A stretch of DNA of 64,000 bases from Holothuria scabra (lineage: Eukaryota; Echinodermata; Holothuroidea; Aspidochirotida; Holothuriidae): positions 35,551,905 to 35,615,904 of the forward strand of contig CM074179.1 of the NCBI GenBank assembly GCA_037179385.1. The letters are read 5' to 3'. Below are positions 11,599 through 21,904 of the stretch, in pieces. The position numbers were made by a program, and so were the translations under genes. Numbering within the stretch: position 1 is the first letter of the stretch; every line of letters begins with the position of its first letter. Below the pieces are notes generated by a model that was not told where the DNA came from, searched no databases, and worked only from the letters and a program-made list of their open reading frames with translations.

Positions 11599-12677
11599 CA
11601 GGGTTGGCAGTTTTTGCCACAGGCAGTTTTTACCGGTGGTTTTAACCGGTAAAATCCTTCCCGGTAAAAACAGGTTTTTGCCGAAAAATGGAAAAAACGG
11701 AAAAAACCTATTCTGCTACATTGAATAAAATGTTTAAAGTAACAACTTTTTCTTACTTTTTTCAAAGTTAAAGGATAAAAATTATTATTTTACATCAAGG
11801 CTGACCATTTTAGGCTATTAAATTTACCATGTAAGGGTCTGGATGGATTATTTTTAGTGTTTTGTGTTTCACTTTGCCAGATTTACACTGACACCATACA
11901 GTACCATAAAGTATAAATCTAGTTATGAAGATTGACATCTTACTGTAAGTCATTATTTTCTCACCTGTGATATAAATGATCAATTTTCACATGGTATTGA
12001 GCTTAAATTTTTTCCAAACTGCTGTGTATACTGTTCTGTACTGACACTTATATATGCAGTATATATGCAAGGAGAGAGCTAAGACAAACTGTATCACTGT
12101 AAAGAAGTCAATATGCCATATGTTGCATTGTGCATTTGCCCACTTTGGCTGTACATATACATGTAGATATATATATAAACCTTTGTTTTCCCCCAAAATG
12201 ACAGCCTTCCATTCCTTTTACAATTTTAAAGAAGGCTTACCACTTTAATAAACATGAACAACTTCATTTATCCTCATTTTGTGAAACCTTGTTTAATATT
12301 ACAGTAATTTTTTAGAAAACATTAACTTTCAGTCTTTTATTGTTAGTATGCAGTTGAAGTTTTACCACTTTTAATTTTTAAGGCTTTATACCCAACATTG
12401 TAATATTTGCATTTTTGTTTTCATTCTAGCTTTGGCAAGTTTTATTGCTTAATTTTTAAGTTAAAATAGAATCTTTAAGTCATGTAAACAACTCTGTTTC
12501 ATTTAGATTATTCATCACGTGTGATGGGCTAGAGCAACCCCACACTTACAATTGTCGGAGAAGTTTTTTCCAGTTTCTACCAGTTTCTACGGGTAATAAC
12601 CACTTATTACCAGTTATTACCAGTTTTTACCGCTGTCCCGGAAAAAACAGGTTTTTTCCGGCAAAAACCCAACCCTG
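11599..12677. mobile_element. hAT-like non-autonomous transposon, 1079 bp
   Basis: The ends are CAGGGTTGGCAGTTTTTGCC and, in reverse complement, CAGGGTTGGGTTTTTGCCGG. They are flanked by a perfect 8-bp duplication TTGTTACA at 11591-11598 and 12678-12685. An 8-bp TSD with CA.GG ends is the signature of the hAT superfamily. Both subterminal regions carry several copies of TTTACCGG / CCGGTAAAA. No transposase-like ORF is present, so the element is non-autonomous. Confidence 0.88.
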
Positions 12678-12685
12678 TTGTTACA

Positions 12686-12999
12686 TATAAGTAGCCTGCT
12701 TGTCTATAGGCAGGCTTACGCTGAATGTGTGAACAATTGTTCACAGCACTGAATACCGTATACCTGTACGTAAGTCAACATGGCAGTAACGGGTGTCGCA
12801 TTGAATAGTAAAAGACATCAATTGAAGTTTGAAACTTTAAGGAAAAGTTGATGGAATCTTCATTTGACAAAAGTACCACTGATATCACATTCCATTTCAT
12901 TACTTTCTGCCTCCTAAGAAGATGTTTTCTGCTTAAAACAAAAGGGGAAGAAAACACCACTTTTGAGGGGCGGAAAATGGCGAGGGCAGACACTAACTG
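12686..12999. other. Non-coding stretch
   Basis: No gene, RNA or repeat signature that I can support. Confidence 0.4.
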
Positions 13000-13235
13000 T
13001 AACCTATTATTATCACTTCACCGAACTTCTAGTACACTTAGGTTGCAAAAAATTACATGGTTCTTTAGGCAGAATTGTAATCAAAAACCCCTCTGCGTGT
13101 TCTGAATACTGTTTCTTTACTTGGATTAAATGTGTTTGCATGGAGTATTACTGTCTGTCAATCATCAAACTGTGTAATTGGGCAAGGCAAGAAAACAAGT
13201 GTAAATTTTTACCGTGACCAATTCGTCATGCTACT
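13000..13235. repeat. Dispersed repeat shared with 4895-5120, copy 2
   Basis: Shares TATCACTTCACC, CACTTAGGTTGCAAAAAATTACA, CCCCTCTGCGTG, AATCATCAAACTGTGTAAT and CAATTCGTCATGC with 4895-5120 in the same order. Diverged and unclassified. Confidence 0.55.
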
Positions 13236-14269
13236 AGCTTAATGCTGTATTAGATCTTGACTAAGCCAAGTACTACTTAAATAAAGACATACTAGGGCTG
13301 TGAGGGTTAATAGGTTAACCGACTGACTCGTCGGTTACTCGTGCGTCATTCCTCTTCATAGGTTAACCGTTTTTGTATTGCCAATAATTCAGTTGCCACT
13401 GCGTGGCTTTGTTAGAAAATTGCTACACAAACATCGCGCAACAAATAGTGTCAGTTTCTCACAAATTATCGCGAACCATAACCTTAAAAAGGGTTTAAAA
13501 ATCAGCCGTTTAATTGAAGGGATTAATTCCGCGGCAGCTCCCTGAATTGAGTACATAATGTTGAGTGACAAGTGGCGCACCCATGCTAATTTCCTTGGCA
13601 GAACTTCATGCACTCGTCTCCTAATCCCTTCAATAGAAACACCCAAGCACAACTTTAGAAATAAGCAGCATGTTTGTGAGATTACCAAACGAAAAGAAAG
13701 CCACAAGACATGGGAGCTGTAACAAAAGTGCGTAATGCAGCTGTGAAAAGGTTACCAAGCTCTGTTGCTACTGCTGATACACATTAGGCCTAACTTAGTA
13801 ATTGTAGGTTATGAACATGGGTTAATTCACTTGAAACTCCAAATATACTGTAGGCCTAGGCGTAATGAGTAGGCTAATGGTACTCCCAGGCTCGACGAGA
13901 GGCATCGTCTTCTCCAACCACACTAAATTAGCCCTAGGTTACCAGTCTGAAGCAGTAACATGATTCAGGCCTAGGCCTAAGTTAGGCCTATTACTATGCT
14001 AGGCCTAACTTTAACCTACGATGTCCTCAAATAACTTCGATAGTACTGTAACTTAGTGTAGGCTTAGTGATGCCATTCCTCAAAACGAACCAGACCAACT
14101 AAACACATACTAAACCAGTCGGATGACAAACATAATAGTTAATACAAACTAGAGCAGCTATGCTGCTGAATCTCACTACACAAAAACTTCGAAAGCACTA
14201 CTTGATCAGTCGATAAGACCACCTGGCCTGGAAACTTGACTTTTTACCAAAGGTACAGAAAAAGAGTGT
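13236..14269. other. Non-coding stretch, old repeat remains
   Basis: Contains an inverted pair ATTGAAGGGATTA (about 13517) / TAATCCCTTCAAT (about 13622) and several TTAGGCCTA palindromes between 13850 and 14010. A 105-codon minus frame at 13389-13706 has no recognisable domain. No gene is supported. Confidence 0.35.
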
Positions 14270-14450
14270 AACTACCGACTACGTTCTTGATCGCGTGCAC
14301 TGTATTCGACGTGACGTTGCGCATTTAATAATACACCTGTTCGTGCGCGTACACAAAGCATTCAGGGAGCTGTCACTCCAACACAGCGTCGACAGCCAAT
14401 CAGAACAGCAGAGATAAAACGGGGAACTCCCCAAATATTAGAATGTCGTC
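14270..14450 (-). promoter_or_regulatory. Candidate CpG-rich promoter with CCAAT motif
   Basis: This stretch has a clear local rise in CpG (CGACGTGACGTTGCGC, GTGCGCGTAC, GCGTCGAC) in an AT-rich background and a CCAAT box (GCCAATCAGAAC near 14395). It lies about 5.7 kb upstream, in minus-strand terms, of the scramblase-like first coding exon at 8622, so it could be that gene's promoter. This is inference from composition and position only; no TATA box or 5' exon could be fixed. Confidence 0.3.
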
Positions 14451-14607
14451 ATTTACTAACAGAGGGAGTAATTGTGGTTTAGAGTTCTTGAAAGGTAATG
14501 ATTTTACAACTGATGTACAGTAACGACTTTGATTTGGCTGGGATTATGTGTAGATAATAACTACTGCAGTTTTCCGAAAGGAAGAGCTTGCGTGATTAAC
14601 ATCTTGC

Positions 14608-14710
14608 ACTCTAAAAATTAAAGTGCTGAATTGACTGCACTTTGTAGGTGCTGAAGTGCTCAAAGTGCTGTTTAAGCACCTTCATACTGCTAATTGAACA
14701 GCACTTTCAT
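14608..14710. repeat. Left part of a foldback-like element with CACTCTAAAA end
   Basis: Begins CACTCTAAAAATTAAAGTGCT and continues with alternating GTGCT / AGCAC motifs. The CACTCTAAAA end resembles the ends of the foldback elements at 53558 and 55674. The motif AGCACTTTCAAAGTGCT at about 15294 may belong to the other arm; a matching right end is not seen before the ATTT array. Confidence 0.4.
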
Positions 14711-15345
14711 GGTACTGGCAGCTTGAGAAGTAAGAGACCTTAACAGAAAAGTGGGCGGAGCCAAAAAGTAACATAAAATGTTAAAAACTACTACACTACT
14801 GAGAAAGATATTGCGTGTTTGGTATTCTCTTTATCAGGTTTTGTTCAACCAATTACCGTGTTTAAAAATACTTACAACGAATAAAATATTTTTCTTTGGA
14901 ACTTTAATGGTCTAAACAAATATTGCAGTATATCCGAAAAAGAACCTTAGTGATATATAATCTTTTAAGACATAACTGTAGGTAAAACGGATAACTTCCT
15001 CTGCAGGGCAACAGCTATTCCTCTCGGTTGCCGTACTTGTCCATTTGGGACGTTAAGCTCCTTAAGGGAGCAGAACTCCTCCGGGAGTAACCGTTTGGTT
15101 TTCGCTCTTTGGCTCTTCGCCAGAGAGTCGTGGGGACTTTTAGAAAGAATTCCTGTCGGTTGTCCACGATGACCTTTTGAGCGCAGAATGTAGCTATGAA
15201 GTACCAGAAATGTTGCATACATGCAATGAATCAATAATAGTTAATATTAAATGGAGAAAACGTTTTAATACTGAATCATTACGTAATAAGGCTTAGCACT
15301 TTCAAAGTGCTATATAAATATCACTGGAGCAAGTGCTTGTGGTGC

Positions 15346-15453
<108 letters not shown>

Positions 15454-16459
15454 TTTTTTTTTTTTTTTTTTTTTCCATCCATAATTTATTTCAACTTTTG
15501 CTCATTTTGCATGTAAAGAAAAACTATTATACAAAACAAAAACTTCCATTATCTTAAACATAAAAAGAAAATCTTTCAGCACATACTTAATACATGGATT
15601 TCATCTAGATATTACAAAATGTATCCTTTAATTCATAATAAGTGAAGTATCTTTTACTGAAATTTCTCATTGAAATATGCTTTTCGACCTCCAAAGCAAA
15701 TTTAAATTTATGCTCAAATTCGTATAACGTTGGCAGTTTATTATTTTGCTTACAATGAAAAATGAAATACTTCAAATTATAAATTAAGAAGTTGTAGGGA
15801 TGCTTTAGCAACTGGTTGAAACCAAAGAAGACATCTTCCTTCGAAAAAACAAAACATCTGCCAAGAAACAGACTCTCAGCATCCAGCAAAAAGGCGGAAA
15901 CAAAATGACAACTCCAAAATAAATGATCGAAAGTCTCCTCATGAATTTTACAAAAGAGCACAACGGACTTACAGTTCGATTCATTAGATTTAAACGACTA
16001 TCGATTCCCAAAATTCTATGTAAAAACGAAATTGAAAGTACTGTAATTTAACGTCCCTCACCGAAAACCAGACATTAGAAAAAATAGTTGACCATTTACC
16101 CTGATCGAAGTTATAATCCCATTTCTGTAAAGCTGTTGGAGGGCTAAAAATTTCTTTGACTATACAACCATATGCCCATTGTGAGACACTTTTCTGAAAA
16201 ACCAACTTATTAAGTAAATCCTCATTATGATTAAAAGAATAGTCTGTTTTATGCAAGTTTTGTTTCCACAAAGATGGAATGGCTGAAATTATCCCATTAT
16301 ACATGATAAAAGGAAAATTGCCAAGATTATGGACTTCCACAAATTCATTATAATGCATTGGCTTATTATCATTATTTAAAAAATTATAAACATGATCGAT
16401 TCCCTTAGAGTGCATAATCGACCAAGTGATAGGGAATTCATTGACAAAATTTTCAAGTG
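15454..16459 (-). pseudogene. LINE family A copy A1, 5'-truncated
   Basis: A T tract at 15454-15474 is the complement of the poly(A) tail. Upstream on the minus strand the translation matches the C-terminal third of the intact ORF at 17561-21283: ENF...W, GIISAIP.LWKQ, VRDVKLQYFQFRF (frame 15990-16415). It then continues in another frame (15605-15961) with HEETFDHLFWSC, FLLDAESLFLGR and KHPYNFLIYNLKYFIF, ending at a stop near 15605. At least one frameshift near 15980 breaks it. The 5' end is lost at about 16459, exactly where the second ATTT array begins, so both ends abut ATTT repeats. Confidence 0.85.
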
Positions 16460-16460
16460 T

Positions 16461-16499
<39 letters not shown>

Positions 16500-16536
16500 C
16501 TTACTTATTTATTTATTTACTTATTTATTTATCTAT

Positions 16537-16574
<38 letters not shown>
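16460..16574. repeat. (ATTT)n microsatellite, array 2
   Basis: ATTT on the plus strand with a few ATTTACTT and ATCT variants, between the truncated 5' end of A1 and the tag ATATACACCCTT that opens the next LINE fragment. Confidence 0.97.
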
Positions 16575-16575
<1 letters not shown>

Positions 16576-16820
16576 TATACACCCTTAAATTCTCTTCTGG
16601 TCCAGTTAAAATGTTAGGCATCACTTTTAATCATAATGGCAACGATCTCTTCAGGCTAAATTTCACTCCAAAGTTATTTAGACTTAAAAGTGGTCTTCGA
16701 GTTTGGTCTACGAGAGACCTAACCCCGTCCGGCCGTACTCTTTTGGTCAAAACTTTTGGATTATCACAATTAGTTTATCTTTTTATAACTCTCCCCGACC
16801 CACCTCCCTCTTTTATCAAG
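16575..16820 (+). pseudogene. LINE family A copy A2, 246-bp internal fragment
   Basis: Opens with ATATACACCCTT, then reads SSGPVKMLGITFNHN and on to LVYLFITLPDPPPSFIK, homologous to the segment after the RT domain of the intact ORF. It stops abruptly at 16820, where the full-length copy begins. All 246 bases are identical to 33241-33486, including the junction with the ATTT array, which points to a recent duplication, gene conversion or an assembly effect. Confidence 0.85.
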
Positions 16821-19800
16821 TTACATCTCTGTACCAGGCAGGCACAAAGCTCCGTTTTTCGGGGGGAGTATGGCGAATGGCGGACGGCCGACCCTATAAG
16901 TTCAAGGAATAGTTTCTATGGTTTTCCTGTCTTGACCTTTATCTGGTAATCAGTGATTTAACGATAAGGCTAGCTACCTTTTTCTCCCTGGAGGGATTCT
17001 GTTCATGTCTGGTTGCGAAGTATGTTCTGTATTTATTTGGAAGATCTCGGAAATACTGTTTCGGAAAGCCCCCCTTTACTCACTTTACTGAAGATGACTG
17101 ATTTTGCAGATTCAAGGGATTTCTAGACGAGACGGTATCGTATCTTTATACACTCTTAATGCTTGAGTCACCTTTTATTGTGAGGTAGGATACCCCCCAG
17201 ACTTCACATTTACCACTTTCTATTCATGTTATTTGCCCTGAGGAAGTTCTTGCTGGTGTTGGCAGTCTATGACCCTCTTTAATTTGGGTGGTTACGACTG
17301 GAGACTGTTCCAGTATGGGGGACTTTTGTCTCCTAAATTTACTTTGAATCCTTCAGTTGATTTGACTTTCTTTTATCTTTTTTGTGTCTATTTTTCTCCA
17401 TCATAAGTTATTGCATTGCTGTATACATTCACTACCACATTTATGTTATTACACCATTCCTCAAATATTCAATTCCTAAACTATTGTTCTGCTGCCTCAG
17501 ATATGATATTTGCGTGGGATCACTTTTCATAAAATCTCTGCAATACTCTTAAATATATAGATGTCCACTCTAAGAATTAGTTCTTATAATGTAAGAGGGT
17601 TGAGGCAGCAGAAAAAAAGACGTCAGGTTTTTGCTTTCCTTCATAAGCAAAAAAGGGATATTTTTTGTATACAAGAAACGCATAGCATTCATGATGATGA
17701 AAAGTTTTGGCGTAATGAGTGGGGCGGGAAGATTTTTTTCAATCATGGCACCACAGTTAGCCGAGGTGTCTGTATCTTATTCAACCCCCTTCTATCTTTT
17801 TCTGTCCTCAATTCTTGGATGTGTAATAATGGGAGAATAATTATACTAGATCTTTTCATTAGCCATAAAAACTTCACTTTAGTTTGTTTATATGGCCCGA
17901 ATCAAGATGACCCGTCCTTCTTTACGATTTTAAACTCCAAATTGACTCTTTTCTCCTCTGACACGGTATTGATTGCTGGCGATTTCAACTTTGTTTTTAA
18001 CCTAGACTTGGATAAGTGGGGAGGGAATCCCCGAACTAATTTTTCTGCCAGGGATATCTGTTATGAAATAATGAGCTCTTATGATCTTGTTGATATATGG
18101 AGGGAAAGACACCCCCGTGATAAAGTTTATACTTGGACTTCGAACGTTTCAAACGATATTCATTGTAGGTTGGATTTTTTCCTTATTTCTCGTGCGCTTA
18201 TGCACAATGTCAGTAAAACCACTATTTCTACCAGCCTCAATTCGGACCATTCTATTGTAAATTTAGATATTAACATATGTAATGAAAAAAGAGGGCCTGG
18301 TTTTTGGAAGTTCAACAATTCCCTTCTTAAAGATACTCAGTATTTAAAGCTTATTTCAGATCTCATTAACAGTATTACACGTACGGATATTAATCACGAT
18401 GCTTCTTTCACTTGGGAATACTTGAAATATTCAATTCGTAAGTCGACAATTTCTTACAGTAAGGCTAAAGCTAAGGAAACTCGCAACATTGAAAAGGACC
18501 TATTAAAGGAAATTGCTCATTTGGAACAAATGTTATGTCACTCTAATTCCGATGTTATTCTTGATAGGCTAAGAGATGCTCGTAATAGATTACAGTCAAT
18601 TTATGATGTTAAAATTCAGGGTATTATTATTCGATCGAGGGCTCGATGGGTTGAGGAAGGGGAGCGAAACACTAAGTATTTTTTGAATCTTGAGAAAAGA
18701 AATAAAAGTTGTAATGTTATTCGTAAACTTATAGCAAGGGATGGGAGGCATATTGAGTCTGGTGCTGATATTCTTAGGGAACTCAAAGAATTTTACACGT
18801 CTCTTTACAATAGCGAGGATTGCTTTCCCTCTTCCTTTTGTAACAACATTCTTAATCCTAAGAAGCTTAGTGATGAAAACGCCGCTGCCTGTGACGGCAG
18901 GTTAACTTTGGATGAGTGTAAACGTGCTTTGTTCTCTCTTAGTAACAGTAAGAGTCCTGGCAGCGACGGGCTTTCCACAGAATTTTACAAATATTTCTGG
19001 CCCTTAATAGGCGATATAGTAACCAACTCTCTCAACGCTGCCTATGATAAAGTTAGCTTATCCGAAGAGCAAGGTAGGGGAGTCATTGTTTTAATACCAA
19101 AGCCAAATAAAGATCACACATTTATTAAAAACTATCGACCTATTTCATTGTTAAACGTGGATTACAAAATTTGTTCAAAGGCGTTGGCTACTAGAATTAA
19201 AAATGTTATTCCAAATATTATTAATGATAATCAAACAGGTTTTATAAAGGACAGGTTCATAGGTGAAAACATAAGATATATCTTAGATTCTATCAATTAT
19301 TGTAATGACAGAGGTATACCAGGCTTCCTCCTCTTAGTTGATTTTGAAAAAGCATTTGATAGACTGGAATGGGGGTTTATTCACAAGTGTTTACAATTTT
19401 TCAACTTTAATAAGGATTTACACCAATGGATTTCTACTCTGTACTCTAATGTTTCTTCATGTGTTTGCAACAATGGTTTCTCTTCGGGCTTTTTTAAAGT
19501 TTCCAGAGGAGTAAGACAGGGTTGCCCAATCAGTCCCTACCTTTTCATAATTTGTGCCGAACTCCTTGCCCTCCGTATTAACTCTTCACCCTTACTGAGA
19601 GGGCTTACAATTTTTAATCACGAGACCAAAATTATTCAGTACGCCGATGACACCTGTATTTTTCTTCATGGTTCTTATTCTTCTCTGAAGTCAGTCGTGG
19701 ATATTTTTCAGGCTCTCCAGGTGTCATCTGGCCTCAAAGTCAATTTCGAAAAATCTAATATTTTCCCATTAGGTCCGTTGAGGTATAGCAAACCCCGTTT

Positions 19801-21760
19801 TCTTAGCGATTTTAATTTTAAATGGACGACAGGCCCTGTCACTGCTCTGGGGATCACTTTTGATCATTGCAAGGATAATCTGTTTCGCCTTAATTACCCT
19901 CCAAAACTTTCTAGACTCAAAGGTACTCTTAACTTATGGGCGCAACGGGACCTTACCCCTATTGGGAGAGTAACTCTTGTAAAATCATTTGGTTTGTCGC
20001 AGTTAGTATATCTCTTTCAAGTTCTCCCAAATCCTCCCCATAATTTTATTAAGGAATTAGAAACTTATATATTTAAATTTATTTGGTCAGGTAAGAGGGA
20101 CAAGGTCAAAAGGAGTACGCTAGTTGCCCCCGTTTCGGAAGGGGGGCTTAATGCTATTCACATTTCAACCTTTCTTAGTAGCTTAAAGTGTTCTTGGGTT
20201 AAGCGATATTGTAACGAATCTAAGGGTTCATGGAAAACATTTTTTGATTTGCATTTACATGGTAAAGGAAAATCCTTTCTATTCCAATGTAATTTTGATA
20301 CAAAAGAAATTAGAACGGCTAATTCATTTATTAATGAAGTGTGCACTGCCTGGGCACTATATTCTTTTAGGAAACGGTCTGAAAACTACGGGTACCAAAT
20401 CATTTGGAACAACAGTCACATTAAGGTAAATAACAAGACAATATTCTACAATCACTTATATGATCAGAATGTGATCTATGTAAAAGATTTCTTTGATGAT
20501 AACAATCAAATACTTTCTTACAACTGTTTTGTTAGAAAATTTAATATTGTTGTGCTCCCTTTTACTAAGTATTATGGAATTATTCATGCTATCCCGGTTC
20601 ACTGGAAGCAAGGGTTTGCAAACGAAACAATTGACTTAGATTATGGTCATGGCTATGAGACTACTTTAAATTCCCCCAATATGTCTCGGGTTATTTACAA
20701 GCAGATTATCTCTACAGTATGTACTGCTCCTACGTCCTGTTCTAAGTGGAACCAGAGCTTCACAGATATTTCCAATCACTGGAACACTATTTTTAGGATC
20801 CCCTTTACCTCTGTTCGGGAAACCAAAATCCAATATTTTCAGTATAGATTTTTACATAGAATCATAGGTACTAATACCCTTCTGCACCGCATGAATCTTA
20901 CTGAAAGCCCCTCTTGTACATTTTGCGGGAACCAGGATGAAAGTATAGAGCATTTATTTTGGGAATGTGAGGTTACATCGGAATTTATTCTGGATGTTGA
21001 ACAGAAGGTTTTAGGCAGACAATTTTGTTTCACAAAACGGGATATTTTCTTTGGGTACTCACTTTTACTTAAGCATCCCTATAACTTTTTGATATTTTAC
21101 ATGAAGTACTATATTTTCGAGAAAAAGATCAATAGGGGTTCTCCTGTCCTTAATGAATTTATGCACAAATTGAAGTTTCATTTTAGAGTGGAAAAGTATA
21201 TTTCAAGTAAAAGTTTTCGAAAAGGTTTAACTATAAACGAGTTTAGAGATGCATTTAGTGAATGTCCCTTTCTCTTTAGCTAAGCATATTTGTTGGGAGC
21301 AAACTGACATGCTTGTGATATTTTTTCATGTATTGGGATGATTAATAGAGGGAGTATTATAATTATCATCATGAATTTATGCACAAATTGAAATAGAGGG
21401 AGTAAGATAATTATCATCATGCATTTATGTGAAAAGGAACGAGTGCATGAATCAAGGCATGGTTTTTGTCAAAAACTGCGTTATGTGTATATATGAATGC
21501 TTATATATGTAGTTGTGTATAAGTATGTGTGTATATGTATATGTATATATATATGAATATGTCAAGTATTAATTAAGTGCGCATTTTCAAAAGAAATATT
21601 AGCATGGTACCGTATATGTAAAAAATTTATTATGTAATTATAGTGTACAATATTTATACATAGATTAGAATATGTTATGTAAATAAAATGTATATAATTC
21701 AATGCTTTCAAAACAAACGAACATGAGAGAACAATAAAGATGGAGCAAAAAAAAAAAAAA
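16821..21760 (+). mobile_element. LINE family A copy A3, full-length, apparently intact
   Basis: About 740 bp of leader with a GC-rich start (CTCCGTTTTTCGGGGGG near 16851) precede a single long ORF (17561-21283), a 3' UTR of about 450 bp, an AATAAA signal at 21733-21738 and a 14-nt poly(A) at 21747-21760. No separate ORF1 is found in the leader, unlike canonical L1 and Tx1 elements; either this lineage is single-ORF or ORF1 has been lost. The poly(A) runs directly into (ATTT)n. No simple target duplication is visible, as expected if the target was a repeat array. The 5' boundary is inferred from the end of the A2 homology. Confidence 0.85.
17561..21283 (+). CDS. LINE ORF2-type protein: AP endonuclease, reverse transcriptase, zinc knuckle (1240 aa)
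   Basis: An intact 1240-codon ORF. The N-terminal apurinic-type endonuclease (about residues 1-240) has the expected catalytic set: N10 in SSYNVRGL, E39 in IQETH, Y111 in LYGPN, D141 and N143 in AGDFNF, and SDH at 228-230. The reverse transcriptase (about 495-770) shows RPISLLNVDYK, the first catalytic Asp in LLVDFEKAFD (D594), RQGCPISPYLF (652-662) and the YADD box (694-697). A C-terminal zf-RVT-type knuckle, C1119-x2-C1122-x8-H1131-x4-C1136, is followed by HPYNFLI. The start is at the usual place just before the endonuclease. Such proteins nick target DNA and copy their own RNA into the break (target-primed reverse transcription). The domain order and sequence style place it in the L1/Tx1 group; the exact clade needs a tree. 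Confidence 0.93.
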   Translation: MSTLRISSYNVRGLRQQKKRRQVFAFLHKQKRDIFCIQETHSIHDDEKFWRNEWGGKIFFNHGTTVSRGVCILFNPLLSFSVLNSWMCNNGRIIILDLFISHKNFTLVCLYGPNQDDPSFFTILNSKLTLFSSDTVLIAGDFNFVFNLDLDKWGGNPRTNFSARDICYEIMSSYDLVDIWRERHPRDKVYTWTSNVSNDIHCRLDFFLISRALMHNVSKTTISTSLNSDHSIVNLDINICNEKRGPGFWKFNNSLLKDTQYLKLISDLINSITRTDINHDASFTWEYLKYSIRKSTISYSKAKAKETRNIEKDLLKEIAHLEQMLCHSNSDVILDRLRDARNRLQSIYDVKIQGIIIRSRARWVEEGERNTKYFLNLEKRNKSCNVIRKLIARDGRHIESGADILRELKEFYTSLYNSEDCFPSSFCNNILNPKKLSDENAAACDGRLTLDECKRALFSLSNSKSPGSDGLSTEFYKYFWPLIGDIVTNSLNAAYDKVSLSEEQGRGVIVLIPKPNKDHTFIKNYRPISLLNVDYKICSKALATRIKNVIPNIINDNQTGFIKDRFIGENIRYILDSINYCNDRGIPGFLLLVDFEKAFDRLEWGFIHKCLQFFNFNKDLHQWISTLYSNVSSCVCNNGFSSGFFKVSRGVRQGCPISPYLFIICAELLALRINSSPLLRGLTIFNHETKIIQYADDTCIFLHGSYSSLKSVVDIFQALQVSSGLKVNFEKSNIFPLGPLRYSKPRFLSDFNFKWTTGPVTALGITFDHCKDNLFRLNYPPKLSRLKGTLNLWAQRDLTPIGRVTLVKSFGLSQLVYLFQVLPNPPHNFIKELETYIFKFIWSGKRDKVKRSTLVAPVSEGGLNAIHISTFLSSLKCSWVKRYCNESKGSWKTFFDLHLHGKGKSFLFQCNFDTKEIRTANSFINEVCTAWALYSFRKRSENYGYQIIWNNSHIKVNNKTIFYNHLYDQNVIYVKDFFDDNNQILSYNCFVRKFNIVVLPFTKYYGIIHAIPVHWKQGFANETIDLDYGHGYETTLNSPNMSRVIYKQIISTVCTAPTSCSKWNQSFTDISNHWNTIFRIPFTSVRETKIQYFQYRFLHRIIGTNTLLHRMNLTESPSCTFCGNQDESIEHLFWECEVTSEFILDVEQKVLGRQFCFTKRDIFFGYSLLLKHPYNFLIFYMKYYIFEKKINRGSPVLNEFMHKLKFHFRVEKYISSKSFRKGLTINEFRDAFSECPFLFS

Positions 21761-21799
21761 TATTTATTTATTTATTTATTTATTTCTTTATTTATTTCT

Positions 21800-21834
<35 letters not shown>

Positions 21835-21839
21835 TTTTT

Positions 21840-21902
<63 letters not shown>

Positions 21903-21904
21903 TA
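21761..21904. repeat. (ATTT)n microsatellite, array 3
   Basis: ATTT on the plus strand with two CTTT variants near the start. It is bounded by the poly(A) of plus-strand A3 on the left and the poly(T) of minus-strand A4 on the right, so two LINE 3' ends face each other across one array. Confidence 0.97.
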
